Source of the DNA: Pseudooceanicola pacificus | GTDB taxonomy: Bacteria; Pseudomonadota; Alphaproteobacteria; Rhodobacterales; Rhodobacteraceae | Direction of reading: 5' to 3' | DNA: 64,000 bases | NCBI RefSeq assembly: GCF_009789075.1 | Contig: NZ_WNXQ01000001.1 | Span: 496,001 to 560,000, forward strand | Part shown: piece by piece, positions 17,034 through 25,538 of the stretch | Numbering within the stretch: the stretch's first letter is position 1 | Layout: each line of letters begins with the position of its first letter | Notes under the pieces: generated by a model | What the model was told of the DNA's origin: nothing | The model's input: the letters and a program-made list of their open reading frames with translations, nothing else | The model's database searches: none | Made by a program: the position numbers and the translations under genes

Positions 17034-17784
17034 AATTCGGCGGGCGTTTTTCCAGCCTGGCGGTCCGCGCCTCGACCGCGTTGTGGGTGCGGCCCAGTTC
17101 CAGCGTGTATTGCTGTTCAAAGATATAGGCGTCGCGCGGCGACATCAGGTCGACCAGGTTGGCCGACCGCTTGGCGATTTTCAGCCCCGCCGGGTTCTTG
17201 GCGGCGATCTCTTCGGCCAGCGCGCGCACCGTGGGCATCAGATCCTCGGGCGTGGTGCAGTCCTCGATCACGCCCAGGCGATAGAGCTCTTCGGCCGGGA
17301 AGGCCTCGCCTGTCGCCATCATCCGCCGCATCCGCGACTTGCCGAACAGCTGCCGCAGCATCGACCCGCCACCGGCCAGCCCGACGTTGATCTCGGGCAT
17401 CCCGAAGGTGGCGTTGGAACTGGCGTACATGATGTCACAGGCCGCCGCGATGCCGAAGCCCGCGCCAAGCGCCGGGCCGTTCACGGCGGCGATGACGAAC
17501 TTGTTGCACTCGCGGATCGGGTTGTTGGTCTCGCGCACGATCCGGTTGTGCAGCAGCCCGTCGCCGGGCACGTCCGGGTCGGGCCGGTCCTTGAGGTCGG
17601 CCCCGGCGCAGAAGACATGGCCGTCGGCGGTCAGGATCGCGACACGGACATCCTTGCGCTCGCTGATCTCGTCGAACGCGAACTGGATTTCCGCCCGCAT
17701 CTCGCGGTTCAGCGCGTTCACCTTGGGCCGGGCCAGGGTGACCGTGGCGATGTAGTTTTCGACCTCGTAGCGGATGTGTTTCAC
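17020..17784 (-). CDS. Enoyl-CoA hydratase/isomerase family, paralogue lacking the first catalytic Glu
   Basis: 254 residues of the crotonase fold: HVFCAGADLKDRP near residue 57 and VNGPALGAGFGIAAACD near residue 100 form the oxyanion hole. In the latter the residue matching Glu144 of classical hydratases is Gly (GAGFG), while the second glutamate is present in GMPEINVGLAGG. This pattern is commoner in isomerases, ring hydrolases and other crotonases than in true hydratases, so the reaction is uncertain. Its ATG overlaps the stop of the acyl-CoA synthetase gene by 4 bases. The two are clearly cotranscribed and probably act on the same acyl group. Confidence 0.9.
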   Translation of the reverse strand: MKHIRYEVENYIATVTLARPKVNALNREMRAEIQFAFDEISERKDVRVAILTADGHVFCAGADLKDRPDPDVPGDGLLHNRIVRETNNPIRECNKFVIAAVNGPALGAGFGIAAACDIMYASSNATFGMPEINVGLAGGGSMLRQLFGKSRMRRMMATGEAFPAEELYRLGVIEDCTTPEDLMPTVRALAEEIAAKNPAGLKIAKRSANLVDLMSPRDAYIFEQQYTLELGRTHNAVEARTARLEKRPPNFIDE

Positions 17785-19895
17785 GATGCGGTCTCCTTGG
17801 GGTCCGCCGGGGCCGGGTGGCGCGGGACGATCAGCGCGTCCAGCACCAGCCCGCCCTGCTGTCGCAGGCGGAAGGGGTTGATGTCGATTTCCGAAATGCC
17901 GAATGCCGGGTCGGCCACCAGGTGGCTGACCGCCGCCAAGGCCTGGCCTAGCGCGTCGAGATCCAGCGCCGGGCCGCCACGCCAGCCGGTCAGCAGAGCG
18001 GCGCTCCTGGTGCCCAGGATCATCTCCCGGGCACGCGCGGCGGTGACCGGCGCGGGGGCGAGGGCCACATCGTGGAACAGTTCGGCCGCCGTGCCGCCAA
18101 GGCCGACCATGACCATCGGGCCAAAGACCGGGTCCTGCGAGCCGCCGATGATCACCTCGGCCCCGTCCCGCACCATCTCGATGACCGAGACACCGGCGAT
18201 GCGCGCTTCGGGCGCGGCGGCACGGGCGCGCTGCATGATGCCGTCATAGGCCGCGCGCATGGCATCCGCGTCGCGGATATCCAGCACCACGCCGCCGATC
18301 TCGGTCTTGTGCGGCAGGTCCTGCGAGACGATCTTGGCCACCACCGGGAAGCCGATCCGCGCCGCCGCCGCGACAGCCTGATCGGCACTGGTGCAGAGGG
18401 TTTCCGCCGGGCCGCGCAGTCCGGCCTGTTCCAGATAGGCCCGCGCGGCCACTTCGTCGCCGCCGGTGAAGGGACCGGAGGGCAGCGCAGGGCGTGAGCC
18501 ACCCGTGGCGGCGCGGGCCTGCGCCTGCAGCATACGGGACCGTGCGGCCCCGCCGATGGCGGCAATGGCGCGGTCGGGGTCGATGATATTGGCGATGCCC
18601 GCGCGGTGCAGCGCCTGGCGGTTCGCCTCGTCGATGAATGTGGCCAGGATCACCGTCAAACCGGGGTATTTCGCCTTGAGCGCGGCAACCATGCCGATCA
18701 GCAGCTCCAGCCGGGCCTGGGTGCGCCCGACATGGCTGAAATACATGTAGACGCTGCCGTATTGATCCAGTGCGCAGATCTCGTCGAGCATCTGGCCCAC
18801 CTTGGGCAGCGCGCTCCCGGCATTGGCTGTCGTGTCCAGCGGATTGCGCCCGATCACCAGCGGATAGATCTCGGCGATCCTGTGCAGCGTCGCATCGGGC
18901 AGCGGCGCGACATCCACCCCGACCGCGGCCGCGGCATCGGCGGCCATGATGCCGACCCCGCCGGAAATGCTCATCACCGCCAGACGGTTGTTGGCGGGGC
19001 GTCCGGCGACGGATGCGACAAGCGCAAGTTCCAGCATCTCGTCCAGCGAGGTGGCGCGCAGGGTGCCGCATGCCTCGAACAGGGCCGAATAGGCGGCATC
19101 GTTCCCCGCCATGCGCCCGGTGTGGGACATCGCGGCCTCGGCACCGATCTCGGACACGCCGATCTTGAGGATGAACACCGGCTTGTCCGCCTGGGCCGCC
19201 GCCAGCAGGGCGCGTTTCAGCTTGGGCCCGTCGGAACAGGTCTCCAGCGCGCAGCAGATCACCCGGGTGGCGGGATCGCCGGCCAGCGCCTCGATGAAAT
19301 CGGCGGCCTCCAGGTCGCCCTCGTTGCCGGTGAACATGGCGTGGCTGATGCCCAGGCCCATGTCGACCGCGCGGCCCAGCACATGGGTGCCCACGGCGCC
19401 CGATTGGGTGATGATCGCGATATCGCCGACCGGCGGACGCGCCGCCATCAGAAAACCCGAGAAGGAGGCGGTGAAGCTGTTCACCGCGCTCATGCAGCCA
19501 AGCGCATTGGGTCCGGAAAACCGCACCCCGGCCTCCTGCGCCATACGCAGCAGTCTGGACTGTGCCGCGCGCCCTTCTTCGCCCATCTCGGCGAACCCGG
19601 CCGAAAGGATCTGCGCATGGGTCACGCCGCCCGCGATGGCGTCCTGCATCGCCGCTTCGACCGCCGGGCCGGGGACGCAGATGATCGCATGGGCGGGCCG
19701 CTCCGCCAGGTCGGCTGCCGAGCTATGGGCGGGCAGGCCCTGCACCACATCCGCCTTGGGATGGATCACATGGACCTTGCCGCCATAACCGCCCGACAGC
19801 AGGTTCGCCAGCACGCGCCCGCCCATTTTGGTCGGGTCGGTCGACGCGCCGTAAACCACGACGGAGGGCGGGTTGAGGAAATTCTCGATCAGCAT
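17781..19895 (-). CDS. NDP-forming acyl-CoA synthetase (acetate-CoA ligase family, fused subunits)
   Basis: 704 residues. Order of domains: CoA-binding Rossmann (PPSVVVYGASTDPTKMGGRV at the N-terminus), two succinyl-CoA-synthetase-like flavodoxin domains with SGPNALGCMSAVNSF near residue 130 and QSGAVGTHVLGRAVDMG near 165, a phospho-His loop MSHTGRMAGND near 262, and a C-terminal ATP-grasp domain with GFPVVAKIVSQDLPHKTEIGG near 520 and GISEIDINPFRL near 675. The fused alpha-beta form is the standard bacterial arrangement. It should make an acyl-CoA from a free acid with ATP and CoA, the entry step of a catabolic pathway. The 5' neighbour is a candidate TetR operator; the hydratase paralogue follows in the same transcript. 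Confidence 0.9.
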   Translation of the reverse strand: MLIENFLNPPSVVVYGASTDPTKMGGRVLANLLSGGYGGKVHVIHPKADVVQGLPAHSSAADLAERPAHAIICVPGPAVEAAMQDAIAGGVTHAQILSAGFAEMGEEGRAAQSRLLRMAQEAGVRFSGPNALGCMSAVNSFTASFSGFLMAARPPVGDIAIITQSGAVGTHVLGRAVDMGLGISHAMFTGNEGDLEAADFIEALAGDPATRVICCALETCSDGPKLKRALLAAAQADKPVFILKIGVSEIGAEAAMSHTGRMAGNDAAYSALFEACGTLRATSLDEMLELALVASVAGRPANNRLAVMSISGGVGIMAADAAAAVGVDVAPLPDATLHRIAEIYPLVIGRNPLDTTANAGSALPKVGQMLDEICALDQYGSVYMYFSHVGRTQARLELLIGMVAALKAKYPGLTVILATFIDEANRQALHRAGIANIIDPDRAIAAIGGAARSRMLQAQARAATGGSRPALPSGPFTGGDEVAARAYLEQAGLRGPAETLCTSADQAVAAAARIGFPVVAKIVSQDLPHKTEIGGVVLDIRDADAMRAAYDGIMQRARAAAPEARIAGVSVIEMVRDGAEVIIGGSQDPVFGPMVMVGLGGTAAELFHDVALAPAPVTAARAREMILGTRSAALLTGWRGGPALDLDALGQALAAVSHLVADPAFGISEIDINPFRLRQQGGLVLDALIVPRHPAPADPKETAS

Positions 19896-19948
19896 GACAC
19901 AGGCACCAGAAGCACCGGACAGTCCGGCGGATTCCCCAGAGCCTAGCT

Positions 19949-19965
19949 ACTTACCGATCGGCAGG
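19949..19965. promoter_or_regulatory. Candidate TetR-type operator upstream of acyl-CoA synthetase gene
   Basis: The sequence reads ACTTACCGATCGGCAGG, with CCGATCGG at 19954-19961 as a perfect palindrome, about 54 bases upstream of the synthetase start. It resembles the site at 16084-16106 in the left arm (ACTTACCG), suggesting a common regulator. A separate palindrome GCCCCGCGGGGC lies at 19971-19982. Confidence 0.5.
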
Positions 19966-20021
19966 CGACGGCCCCGCGGGGCGATCGCACATCCTTGGAA
20001 CGCTGCCCGCCTGTGGCCGGG

Positions 20022-20900
20022 TCAGGCCTGCGCGGCGGCCAGATCCAGCGACACGAAAATCGGCTGATGGTCCGAACCGACCGCATCCGCATCGACCGAG
20101 GCCGAGCGCACGAAAGGCGCCAGCCGGGCCGAGAGGAAGCAGTGGTCGATCTTCACCTGCCCGATGCGCGCGGCGTCGATGGTGGGAAAGGCGTCCTCGG
20201 CATGACCCGCGGCGACAAAGGCATCGGCAAAACCGCCCGCGCGATTTGTCCGGCCGAGCGAACCCGCGATGTCGCCAAACAGGCGCGTGTACTCGGCCCC
20301 GGCGGGCGAGAAGTTCATGTCGCCCATCACCACCATATCGGCGGGCATCTCGGGCGGATCCATCGGCGCCCAGCTGAAATCCGGGGCGCCGCCATATCCG
20401 GACCCACGGATCGCATGAGAGTGCAGCAGCCCCTCCATCAGCTCGACCTGCGGCATCCGCGTGTCGGTCGAGACGTGATCCAGATGCACAGAACAAAAGC
20501 GCAGCGGCCCCTCGGGCGTGGCAATCACCGTCTCGATCAGCGCACGCTGCTGGTGGAACTGGTTCACCAGCGCCAGACGCGGCAGCACATGGTTGGTGCA
20601 GGTCAGGATCGGCCAGCGCGACAGAACCATATTGCCGTATTCCCACCGCGTGTGCCGCGCCTTGGGATCGTTCGACGGGCTGTGCGCATCGACCCCGGGG
20701 CAAAAGACCCAGTAATGATCGGGCAGCAGGGCGGCGATCTCTTCGGGCTGGTCGACATGGCCTGAGCGGGGGCAATTCCGTTCGACCTCCTGCAGGGCGA
20801 TCAGGTCCTGTTCACCCAGTTCGCCGACGATGCGGGGCAGGTCGAACAGGTCGTCCTTACCCTTGCCGTACTGGATGTTGTAGCTCGCCATGCGGATCAT
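20022..20900 (-). CDS. EEP-superfamily phosphodiesterase/phosphatase
   Basis: 292 residues of the endonuclease/exonuclease/phosphatase fold. Motifs: SYNIQYGKGKDD at the N-terminus, ALQEVERN near 40 with the metal-binding Glu, FCSVHLDHVS near 140, MGDMNFSPAG near 200, IDHCFLSARL near 255 and GSDHQPIFVSL near 275, giving a full catalytic set. EEP enzymes hydrolyse phosphodiesters in DNA, phosphoinositides, sphingomyelin and similar lipids. It is the last gene of a ugpBAEC-type operon, the place where ugpQ often lies, and overlaps ugpC by ATGA. I infer it cleaves the imported glycerophosphodiesters in the cytosol; no signal peptide is seen. Confidence 0.9.
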   Translation of the reverse strand: MIRMASYNIQYGKGKDDLFDLPRIVGELGEQDLIALQEVERNCPRSGHVDQPEEIAALLPDHYWVFCPGVDAHSPSNDPKARHTRWEYGNMVLSRWPILTCTNHVLPRLALVNQFHQQRALIETVIATPEGPLRFCSVHLDHVSTDTRMPQVELMEGLLHSHAIRGSGYGGAPDFSWAPMDPPEMPADMVVMGDMNFSPAGAEYTRLFGDIAGSLGRTNRAGGFADAFVAAGHAEDAFPTIDAARIGQVKIDHCFLSARLAPFVRSASVDADAVGSDHQPIFVSLDLAAAQA

Positions 20901-22015
20901 GCGCTGACCCTTTCGTTGACACTGGAACGCAGCGTGGTTTCGATCCGCCGGCCGGTTTCGCCATAGAACAGATGCACCGCGCCCGGCAGCAGGGTCAGGC
21001 CGACCGGCTCTCCTTCGCGCAGGGTCTGCTTGGTTTCGCTCACCACGGTGACCGGCACATCCTCGTGCCGCAGGTGGTAGAGACGGCCAGAGCCGAGCTC
21101 TTCGGCGAATTCGAACCGGACATCCATCGCGCCCGACCCGACAGGGCCGATCCTCAGCCGTTCGGGCCGCAGGCCAAGCTGCAGCATCGCCCTGGGCGCC
21201 AGGCCGCGCGGCATCTCCATAACGCCGCGCAGGTCGACACGCTCGCCGGTGGCCAGCCACAGCACGGGCCCCTCGGCCAGGGTGGCGGGCAGGAAATTCA
21301 TGGCGGGCGAGCCGATGAACCCGGCGACATAGGTCGAGGCGGGGCGGTCATAGACCTCTTGCGGGGTGCCGACCTGTTCGATGGTGCCCCGGTTCATGAT
21401 CACCAGCCGGTCGGCGAGGGTCATCCCCTCCACCTGGTCATGCGTGACGAAGACCGAGGTTGCGCCGATGCGGTTGTGGATGCGCCGGATCTCGTGCCGC
21501 ATCTGCACCCTGAGCTTGGCGTCGAGGTTCGACAGCGGTTCGTCGAACAGGAACACGCCCGGTTCGCGGATGATGGCGCGGGCCATCGCGACGCGCTGCC
21601 GCTGCCCGCCCGACAGCTGGCCGGGCTTGCGGTCGAGGAACTCGCCCAGGCCCACCGTCTGGGCAACGGCGGCGACCTTTTCCAGCCGCTCGGCCTTTTT
21701 CATGCCGGCGACCTTCAGCGCATAGCCGATGTTGTTGGCGACGGTCATATGCGGGTAGAGCGCGTAGTTCTGGAACACCATCGCACAGTTGCGTTCGCGC
21801 GGTTCCAGCCTGTTGACGACACGGTCGCCGATCTGCACCTCGCCCGAGGTGATCTCTTCCAGCCCCGCGATCATGCGCAGCAGGGTGGACTTGCCGCAGC
21901 CCGACGGCCCGAGCATGACGATGAACTCGCCGTGGCGGATGTCGAGGTTGACGCCGTGCACGACCTCGGTGCCGGCATAGGATTTGCGGACGTCGCGTAT
22001 GGTGATGTCGGACAT
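20897..22015 (-). CDS. ugpC: Sn-glycerol-3-phosphate-type ABC transporter ATPase
   Basis: 372 residues of the MalK/UgpC group: Walker A GPSGCGKST near residue 40, Q-loop VFQNYALYPHMTV near 85, signature LSGGQRQRVAMARAI near 138, Walker B FLFDEPLSNLDAKLR near 160, and switch His in FVTHDQVEG near 195. A C-terminal regulatory TOBE domain starts around LPATLAEG near residue 250. The order B-A-E-C on one strand and the specific binding-protein type support a Ugp rather than a maltose system. The start codon lies 8 bases after ugpE. Confidence 0.92.
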   Translation of the reverse strand: MSDITIRDVRKSYAGTEVVHGVNLDIRHGEFIVMLGPSGCGKSTLLRMIAGLEEITSGEVQIGDRVVNRLEPRERNCAMVFQNYALYPHMTVANNIGYALKVAGMKKAERLEKVAAVAQTVGLGEFLDRKPGQLSGGQRQRVAMARAIIREPGVFLFDEPLSNLDAKLRVQMRHEIRRIHNRIGATSVFVTHDQVEGMTLADRLVIMNRGTIEQVGTPQEVYDRPASTYVAGFIGSPAMNFLPATLAEGPVLWLATGERVDLRGVMEMPRGLAPRAMLQLGLRPERLRIGPVGSGAMDVRFEFAEELGSGRLYHLRHEDVPVTVVSETKQTLREGEPVGLTLLPGAVHLFYGETGRRIETTLRSSVNERVSA

Positions 22016-22023
22016 GTCTTTCC

Positions 22024-22950
22024 CTACTTGTCTGCGCTGATCAGCCCACGGACGAACCAGCGCTGCATGAAGATGACGACGATGATGGGGGGCACCATGA
22101 CGATGAGGGTGCCCGCCATCGCGATGTGCCAGTTCGGAATGCCGCCCCCGGTGGAAGAGCTGTCGGGCACCAGCCGCCCGAGCTCCACCGCCACGACGCC
22201 ATAGTTCGGATCGGTGGTGATGAGCAGCGGCCAGAGGTACTGGTTCCACGAGTAGACGAACATGATCGTGGCCAGCGCCGCGATGTTGGTGACCGACAGC
22301 GGGATCAGCACCTCGCGCAGGAACCGCAGGGGGCCCGCGCCGTCCATCTTGGCGGCCTCCACCAGTTCGTCCGGGACGGTCAGGAAGAACTGGCGGTACA
22401 GGAAGGTGCCGGTGGCCGTGGCGACCAGCGGCAGGATCAGCCCGGTGTAGGAGTTCAGCAGGTTCCATTCCATGCTGACCCGTATGGACGTTGCCTTTTC
22501 GATCAGCCAGGTCAGCCCGCTCCAGTCGAGCATGGCCTGGAACGGCGACAGGGCGTTGGCGGCGACGGCGTAGGTCGGCACGATGCGCACCTCAAGCGGC
22601 AGCATCAGGGTGATGAAGACCAGCCAGAACACCGGCATCCGCATCCGGTGGTCGAAGAAGACGATGCCGAAGGCGGTGATCGCCGACAGCACCACCTTGC
22701 CGGTCACCACGCCGACGGCGAGGATCATCGAATTGACGAACTTGGTGCCGAAATCCGCCGTGATCCAGGCCGCCTTGACGTTCACGAAGAACTGGTCGGA
22801 CGGCAGAAGCCTGGAGGGGATCGCCGTCACCTCGGCCAGGGTCTGGGTCGAGGCGACGAAGACAAGGTAGATCGGCAGCGCCAGGGCGATCAGGCCGGCG
22901 GCCAGGATCGCATGGGTGGCGATGTTCAGGACGGGGGTGCGTTCGATCAT
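22024..22950 (-). CDS. ugpE: Sn-glycerol-3-phosphate ABC transporter permease, UgpE type
   Basis: 308 residues with about six membrane segments, the first at THAILAAGLIALALPIYLVFV near residue 12. The EAA loop reads VEAAKMDGAGPLRFLREVLIPLS near residue 210 (E-A-A-x3-G at its start). VFVASTQTL and FLYRQFFLTVPDEL are typical of UgpE. It pairs with the upstream UgpA-type permease and is followed 8 bases later by ugpC. Confidence 0.92.
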   Translation of the reverse strand: MIERTPVLNIATHAILAAGLIALALPIYLVFVASTQTLAEVTAIPSRLLPSDQFFVNVKAAWITADFGTKFVNSMILAVGVVTGKVVLSAITAFGIVFFDHRMRMPVFWLVFITLMLPLEVRIVPTYAVAANALSPFQAMLDWSGLTWLIEKATSIRVSMEWNLLNSYTGLILPLVATATGTFLYRQFFLTVPDELVEAAKMDGAGPLRFLREVLIPLSVTNIAALATIMFVYSWNQYLWPLLITTDPNYGVVAVELGRLVPDSSSTGGGIPNWHIAMAGTLIVMVPPIIVVIFMQRWFVRGLISADK

Positions 22951-22960
22951 CGGGGCGCCC

Positions 22961-23842
22961 TCAGCTGTAATGGACTTTCCGCTCGATAAAGCGGAACTGG
23001 AACACGGTCAGCGCGACGACGAGGACCATCAGGATGATCGACTGTGCGGCGGCGCCCGAATAGTCGAGGCCGCGGAAACCGTCCTCGTAGATCTTGTAGA
23101 CCATGAGGTTGGTCGCCCGGGCGGGCCCGCCGCCGGTCATCGTGTCGACGATGCCGAAACTGTCGGTGAAGCTGTCGGTGATGTTGATCACCAGCACGAA
23201 GAAGAAGGTCGGCGCCAGCAGCGGCAGCTGGATGTCCAGCATCCGCCGCAGCACGCGGGCGCCGTCGATGGCCCCGGCCTCCAGCAGCGAACGGGGGATG
23301 GATTGCAGCGCGGCGAGGAAGAAGATGAAGTTGTAGGCCACCTGTTTCCACGCGCCGGCAAAGACGATCATCGCCATGGCGTGGTCCCCGTTCAGGATCG
23401 GATCCCAGACGCCGGGAAAGGCGAGGTTCAGATACGACGCCACCCCTGCGGACGGGTTGAAGATGAAGCGGAAGGCCAGGCCCACGGCGGGGGCGGCGAT
23501 GGCATAGGGCCAGATCATGCCGACCCGGAAGAAGCGATAGCCGCGCAGCTGCCGGTCGGCGAACAGGGCCAGGATCAGCGACATGCCCATGGCCAGCGCG
23601 GTGGTGAAGAAGGCGTAGACGCAGGAGACCCAGACCGAGTCCCAGTAGCGGCCGTCGTTCAGGATGGTGCGGAAGTTCTCGAACCCCACCCATTCGTTGC
23701 CGCCGCCCCAGGGCTGTTCCAGCGTGAAGGCCCAGTAGAGGGCCTGGCTGGTAGGCCAGTAGAAGAAGACGAAGATGATCATCAACTGCGGTGCCACGAC
23801 CAGCGCGGCGATCCAGTTGTTCTTGAAATAGGCGCGGCGCAT
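22961..23842 (-). CDS. ugpA: Sn-glycerol-3-phosphate ABC transporter permease, UgpA type
   Basis: 293 residues with six membrane segments. APQLMIIFVFFYWPTSQALYW near the N-terminus is highly characteristic of UgpA. The coupling loop SLLEAGAIDGARVLRRMLDI lies near residue 190. The ATG at 23842 is preferred to a longer upstream reading because the extension lies in the intergenic hairpin and has no family similarity. It is separated from ugpB by 66 bases containing a strong hairpin, which suggests unequal expression of binding protein and permeases. Confidence 0.92.
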   Translation of the reverse strand: MRRAYFKNNWIAALVVAPQLMIIFVFFYWPTSQALYWAFTLEQPWGGGNEWVGFENFRTILNDGRYWDSVWVSCVYAFFTTALAMGMSLILALFADRQLRGYRFFRVGMIWPYAIAAPAVGLAFRFIFNPSAGVASYLNLAFPGVWDPILNGDHAMAMIVFAGAWKQVAYNFIFFLAALQSIPRSLLEAGAIDGARVLRRMLDIQLPLLAPTFFFVLVINITDSFTDSFGIVDTMTGGGPARATNLMVYKIYEDGFRGLDYSGAAAQSIILMVLVVALTVFQFRFIERKVHYS

Positions 23843-23866
23843 CTGCGGGTCCCTTTGAACGAAAGA

Positions 23867-23890
23867 CCCCCCGGCCCGAAGGCCGAGGGG
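23867..23890 (-). promoter_or_regulatory. UUCG-loop hairpin between ugpB and ugpA
   Basis: On the minus strand CCCCTCGGCC, loop TTCG, then GGCCGGGGGG forms a 10-pair stem with one mismatch, followed by TCTTTCG. C(UUCG)G is an exceptionally stable tetraloop. Placed 18 bases after the ugpB stop, it could stabilise the binding-protein message or act as a partial terminator, giving more ugpB than ugpAEC. That is inference from structure and position. Confidence 0.7.
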
Positions 23891-23908
23891 CAAATCCCGG
23901 CGAGGGGA

Positions 23909-25240
23909 TCAGGGGAACTGCTTGCCCTTGTAGGTGCGGGCGAACTTGGCGATGGCGGCATTGCCGCGCGCGACGGCGGTGTCCAGCGCCTCTTGCATGG
24001 TCTTCTGACCGGCCAGGGCTGCCTGCACCTCGTTGTTCCATTCCGAACGGATCTGGATGAAACCGCCCAGGCGGATGCCGCGGGTCAGGTTGTTCGGCTT
24101 GGTGTAGGTCAGCGACTCAAGCGCCACTTCGCGGCCCTTGTACGGAGGGTTGTTGTAGAACCCTTCCTCGACCAGCGATTCAAAGCCGGTCCGGGTCACC
24201 GGGATATAGCCGGTGTTGGAGGCCCAGAACTTTTCCGACTCCGGGGTGGCCAGGAACTTCAGATAGGCCGCGGCGCCGCGATACTCTTCCTCGGTCTTGC
24301 CGGCTAGCACCCACAGGGATGCGCCGCCCACCACGGTGTTGTGACGCTCGGTGCCTTCAAAGACCGGCAGCATCGCGACGCCCCAGGTCATGTCCGCGGG
24401 CGCGGTATTGGTGACGGTCTGGTGCCCGGCGATGGAGCCGAAGTAGAACGAGCATTCGCCCTGGGCAAAGCTGTCGCGCGTGTTCAGGCCGCCCTGGGTC
24501 GTGCGGATCTGCAGCAGGCCCTCGTCCTTCCAGCGGATGATATCCTCCATGTGGCGGACATGCAGGGTGGTGTTGAACAGCAGCTCCGAATTGATGTCGG
24601 AATAGCCGTTGTCGTTGCTGGCGACGGGCACGTTATGCGCCATCGAGAACTGTTCCAGGTCGACCCAGCTGTCGGGCGCATAGGCGTAGGGGCAGGCCTT
24701 GCCGTTCGCCTTGATCGCGCGGATCGCGGTGTCGAACTCTTCCCAGGTGGCGGGGGCGGTGTCGATCCCGGCGGCCTTCAGGTCATCGTAGTTGATGTAC
24801 ATGACGGCGGTGGAAGAGTTGAACGGCATCGAGAACAGTTCGCCCTTGGACGAGGCGTAGTAGTTCGAGATGCCGGGGAAATAGTCGTCCCAGTCCACGT
24901 CGATGTCGAAATCGGCCATCATCTGCTGCACCGGGTAGAACTGCCCCGACAGCATCAGGTCGGCGGTTCCGGCGTCATAGGCCTGCACGATGGTCGGGTG
25001 CTGGTTGGCGCGGAAGGCGGCGATGGTGTTCTGCACGGCAGTGGCATAGCCGCCCTGGCCGACGCAGGTGATCTCGTAGTCGTCCTGGCTTTCGTTGAAG
25101 CGGGCGCAGGTCTGTTGCACCACCTCGCCCAGATAGCCGTCGAGGCCGTACCAGTATTCGAATTTCGTCTTTTCGGCAGCGGCGGGCGAGGCCACGGCAG
25201 CGGCGCAGAGCGCGATGACGCTCAGGGTCGACTTCTGCAT
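23909..25240 (-). CDS. ugpB: Glycerol-3-phosphate/glycerophosphodiester-binding protein, UgpB type
   Basis: 443 residues. A signal peptide of 22 residues ends PAAA before EKTKFEYWYGLDG. The mature start WYGLDGYLGEVVQQTCARFNESQ, together with PFNSSTAVMYINYDDLKAAG near 145 and FYFGSIAGHQ near 260, matches the UgpB group. It binds sn-glycerol-3-phosphate or glycerophosphodiesters in the periplasm and delivers them to UgpAE. The ATG was chosen with a GGAG site 9 bases upstream; the longer reading extends through the promoter. It is the first gene of the operon ugpB-A-E-C-EEP phosphodiesterase. Confidence 0.92.
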   Translation of the reverse strand: MQKSTLSVIALCAAAVASPAAAEKTKFEYWYGLDGYLGEVVQQTCARFNESQDDYEITCVGQGGYATAVQNTIAAFRANQHPTIVQAYDAGTADLMLSGQFYPVQQMMADFDIDVDWDDYFPGISNYYASSKGELFSMPFNSSTAVMYINYDDLKAAGIDTAPATWEEFDTAIRAIKANGKACPYAYAPDSWVDLEQFSMAHNVPVASNDNGYSDINSELLFNTTLHVRHMEDIIRWKDEGLLQIRTTQGGLNTRDSFAQGECSFYFGSIAGHQTVTNTAPADMTWGVAMLPVFEGTERHNTVVGGASLWVLAGKTEEEYRGAAAYLKFLATPESEKFWASNTGYIPVTRTGFESLVEEGFYNNPPYKGREVALESLTYTKPNNLTRGIRLGGFIQIRSEWNNEVQAALAGQKTMQEALDTAVARGNAAIAKFARTYKGKQFP

Positions 25241-25338
25241 GTTCCGTCTCCGGTTCAGTCGGGTTTCACTGCTGGCGGTGATTAGAAGCGGCCCATGACG
25301 ATCCGGCGTCGTACGTGCGAAGGTTTGCCAAACAGAGC

Positions 25339-25421
25339 ATGACGTAAAGCCAAAGCTTCGATGACAGCCCCCGTGGACGGATCGCGCAACCTGTTGATTT
25401 CGGGCGATCTGTTTGTGACAG
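25339..25421 (-). promoter_or_regulatory. Possible PhoB half-sites upstream of ugpB
   Basis: In the 241-base gap upstream of ugpB (25241-25481), the minus strand shows CTGTCAT (25367-25361), ACGTCAT exactly 22 bases (two 11-base repeats) further on (25345-25339), and CTGTCAC (25421-25415). CTGTCAT is the PhoB half-site. The intermediate repeat is poorly conserved, so this is suggestive only, though ugp operons are commonly phosphate-regulated. Confidence 0.35.
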
Positions 25422-25481
25422 CCCCGGGCCGGGTGTGTGAAAGACGGGTGCGAATGGCCAGTCGGGGCGTTTGACGAAAGG

Positions 25482-25514
25482 AAAAGACCCGCCCGAAGGT
25501 CAATCGGGCGGGTC
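25482..25514 (-). terminator. Rho-independent terminator of the sugar isomerase gene
   Basis: GACCCGCCCGA (25486-25496) pairs perfectly over 11 bases with TCGGGCGGGTC (25504-25514) around a 7-base loop. On the minus strand it is followed by TTTTCCTTTC, as expected after the gene ending at 25539. Confidence 0.88.
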
Positions 25515-25538
25515 TGAATGTCGGTCATCGACTGCGGG

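Noticed and set aside
19971..19982. GCCCCGCGGGGC palindrome as a terminator for the ugp operon
   Set aside because: It has no loop and no T-run on the minus strand, and lies about 40 bases past the operon's end; kept only as an unexplained palindrome.
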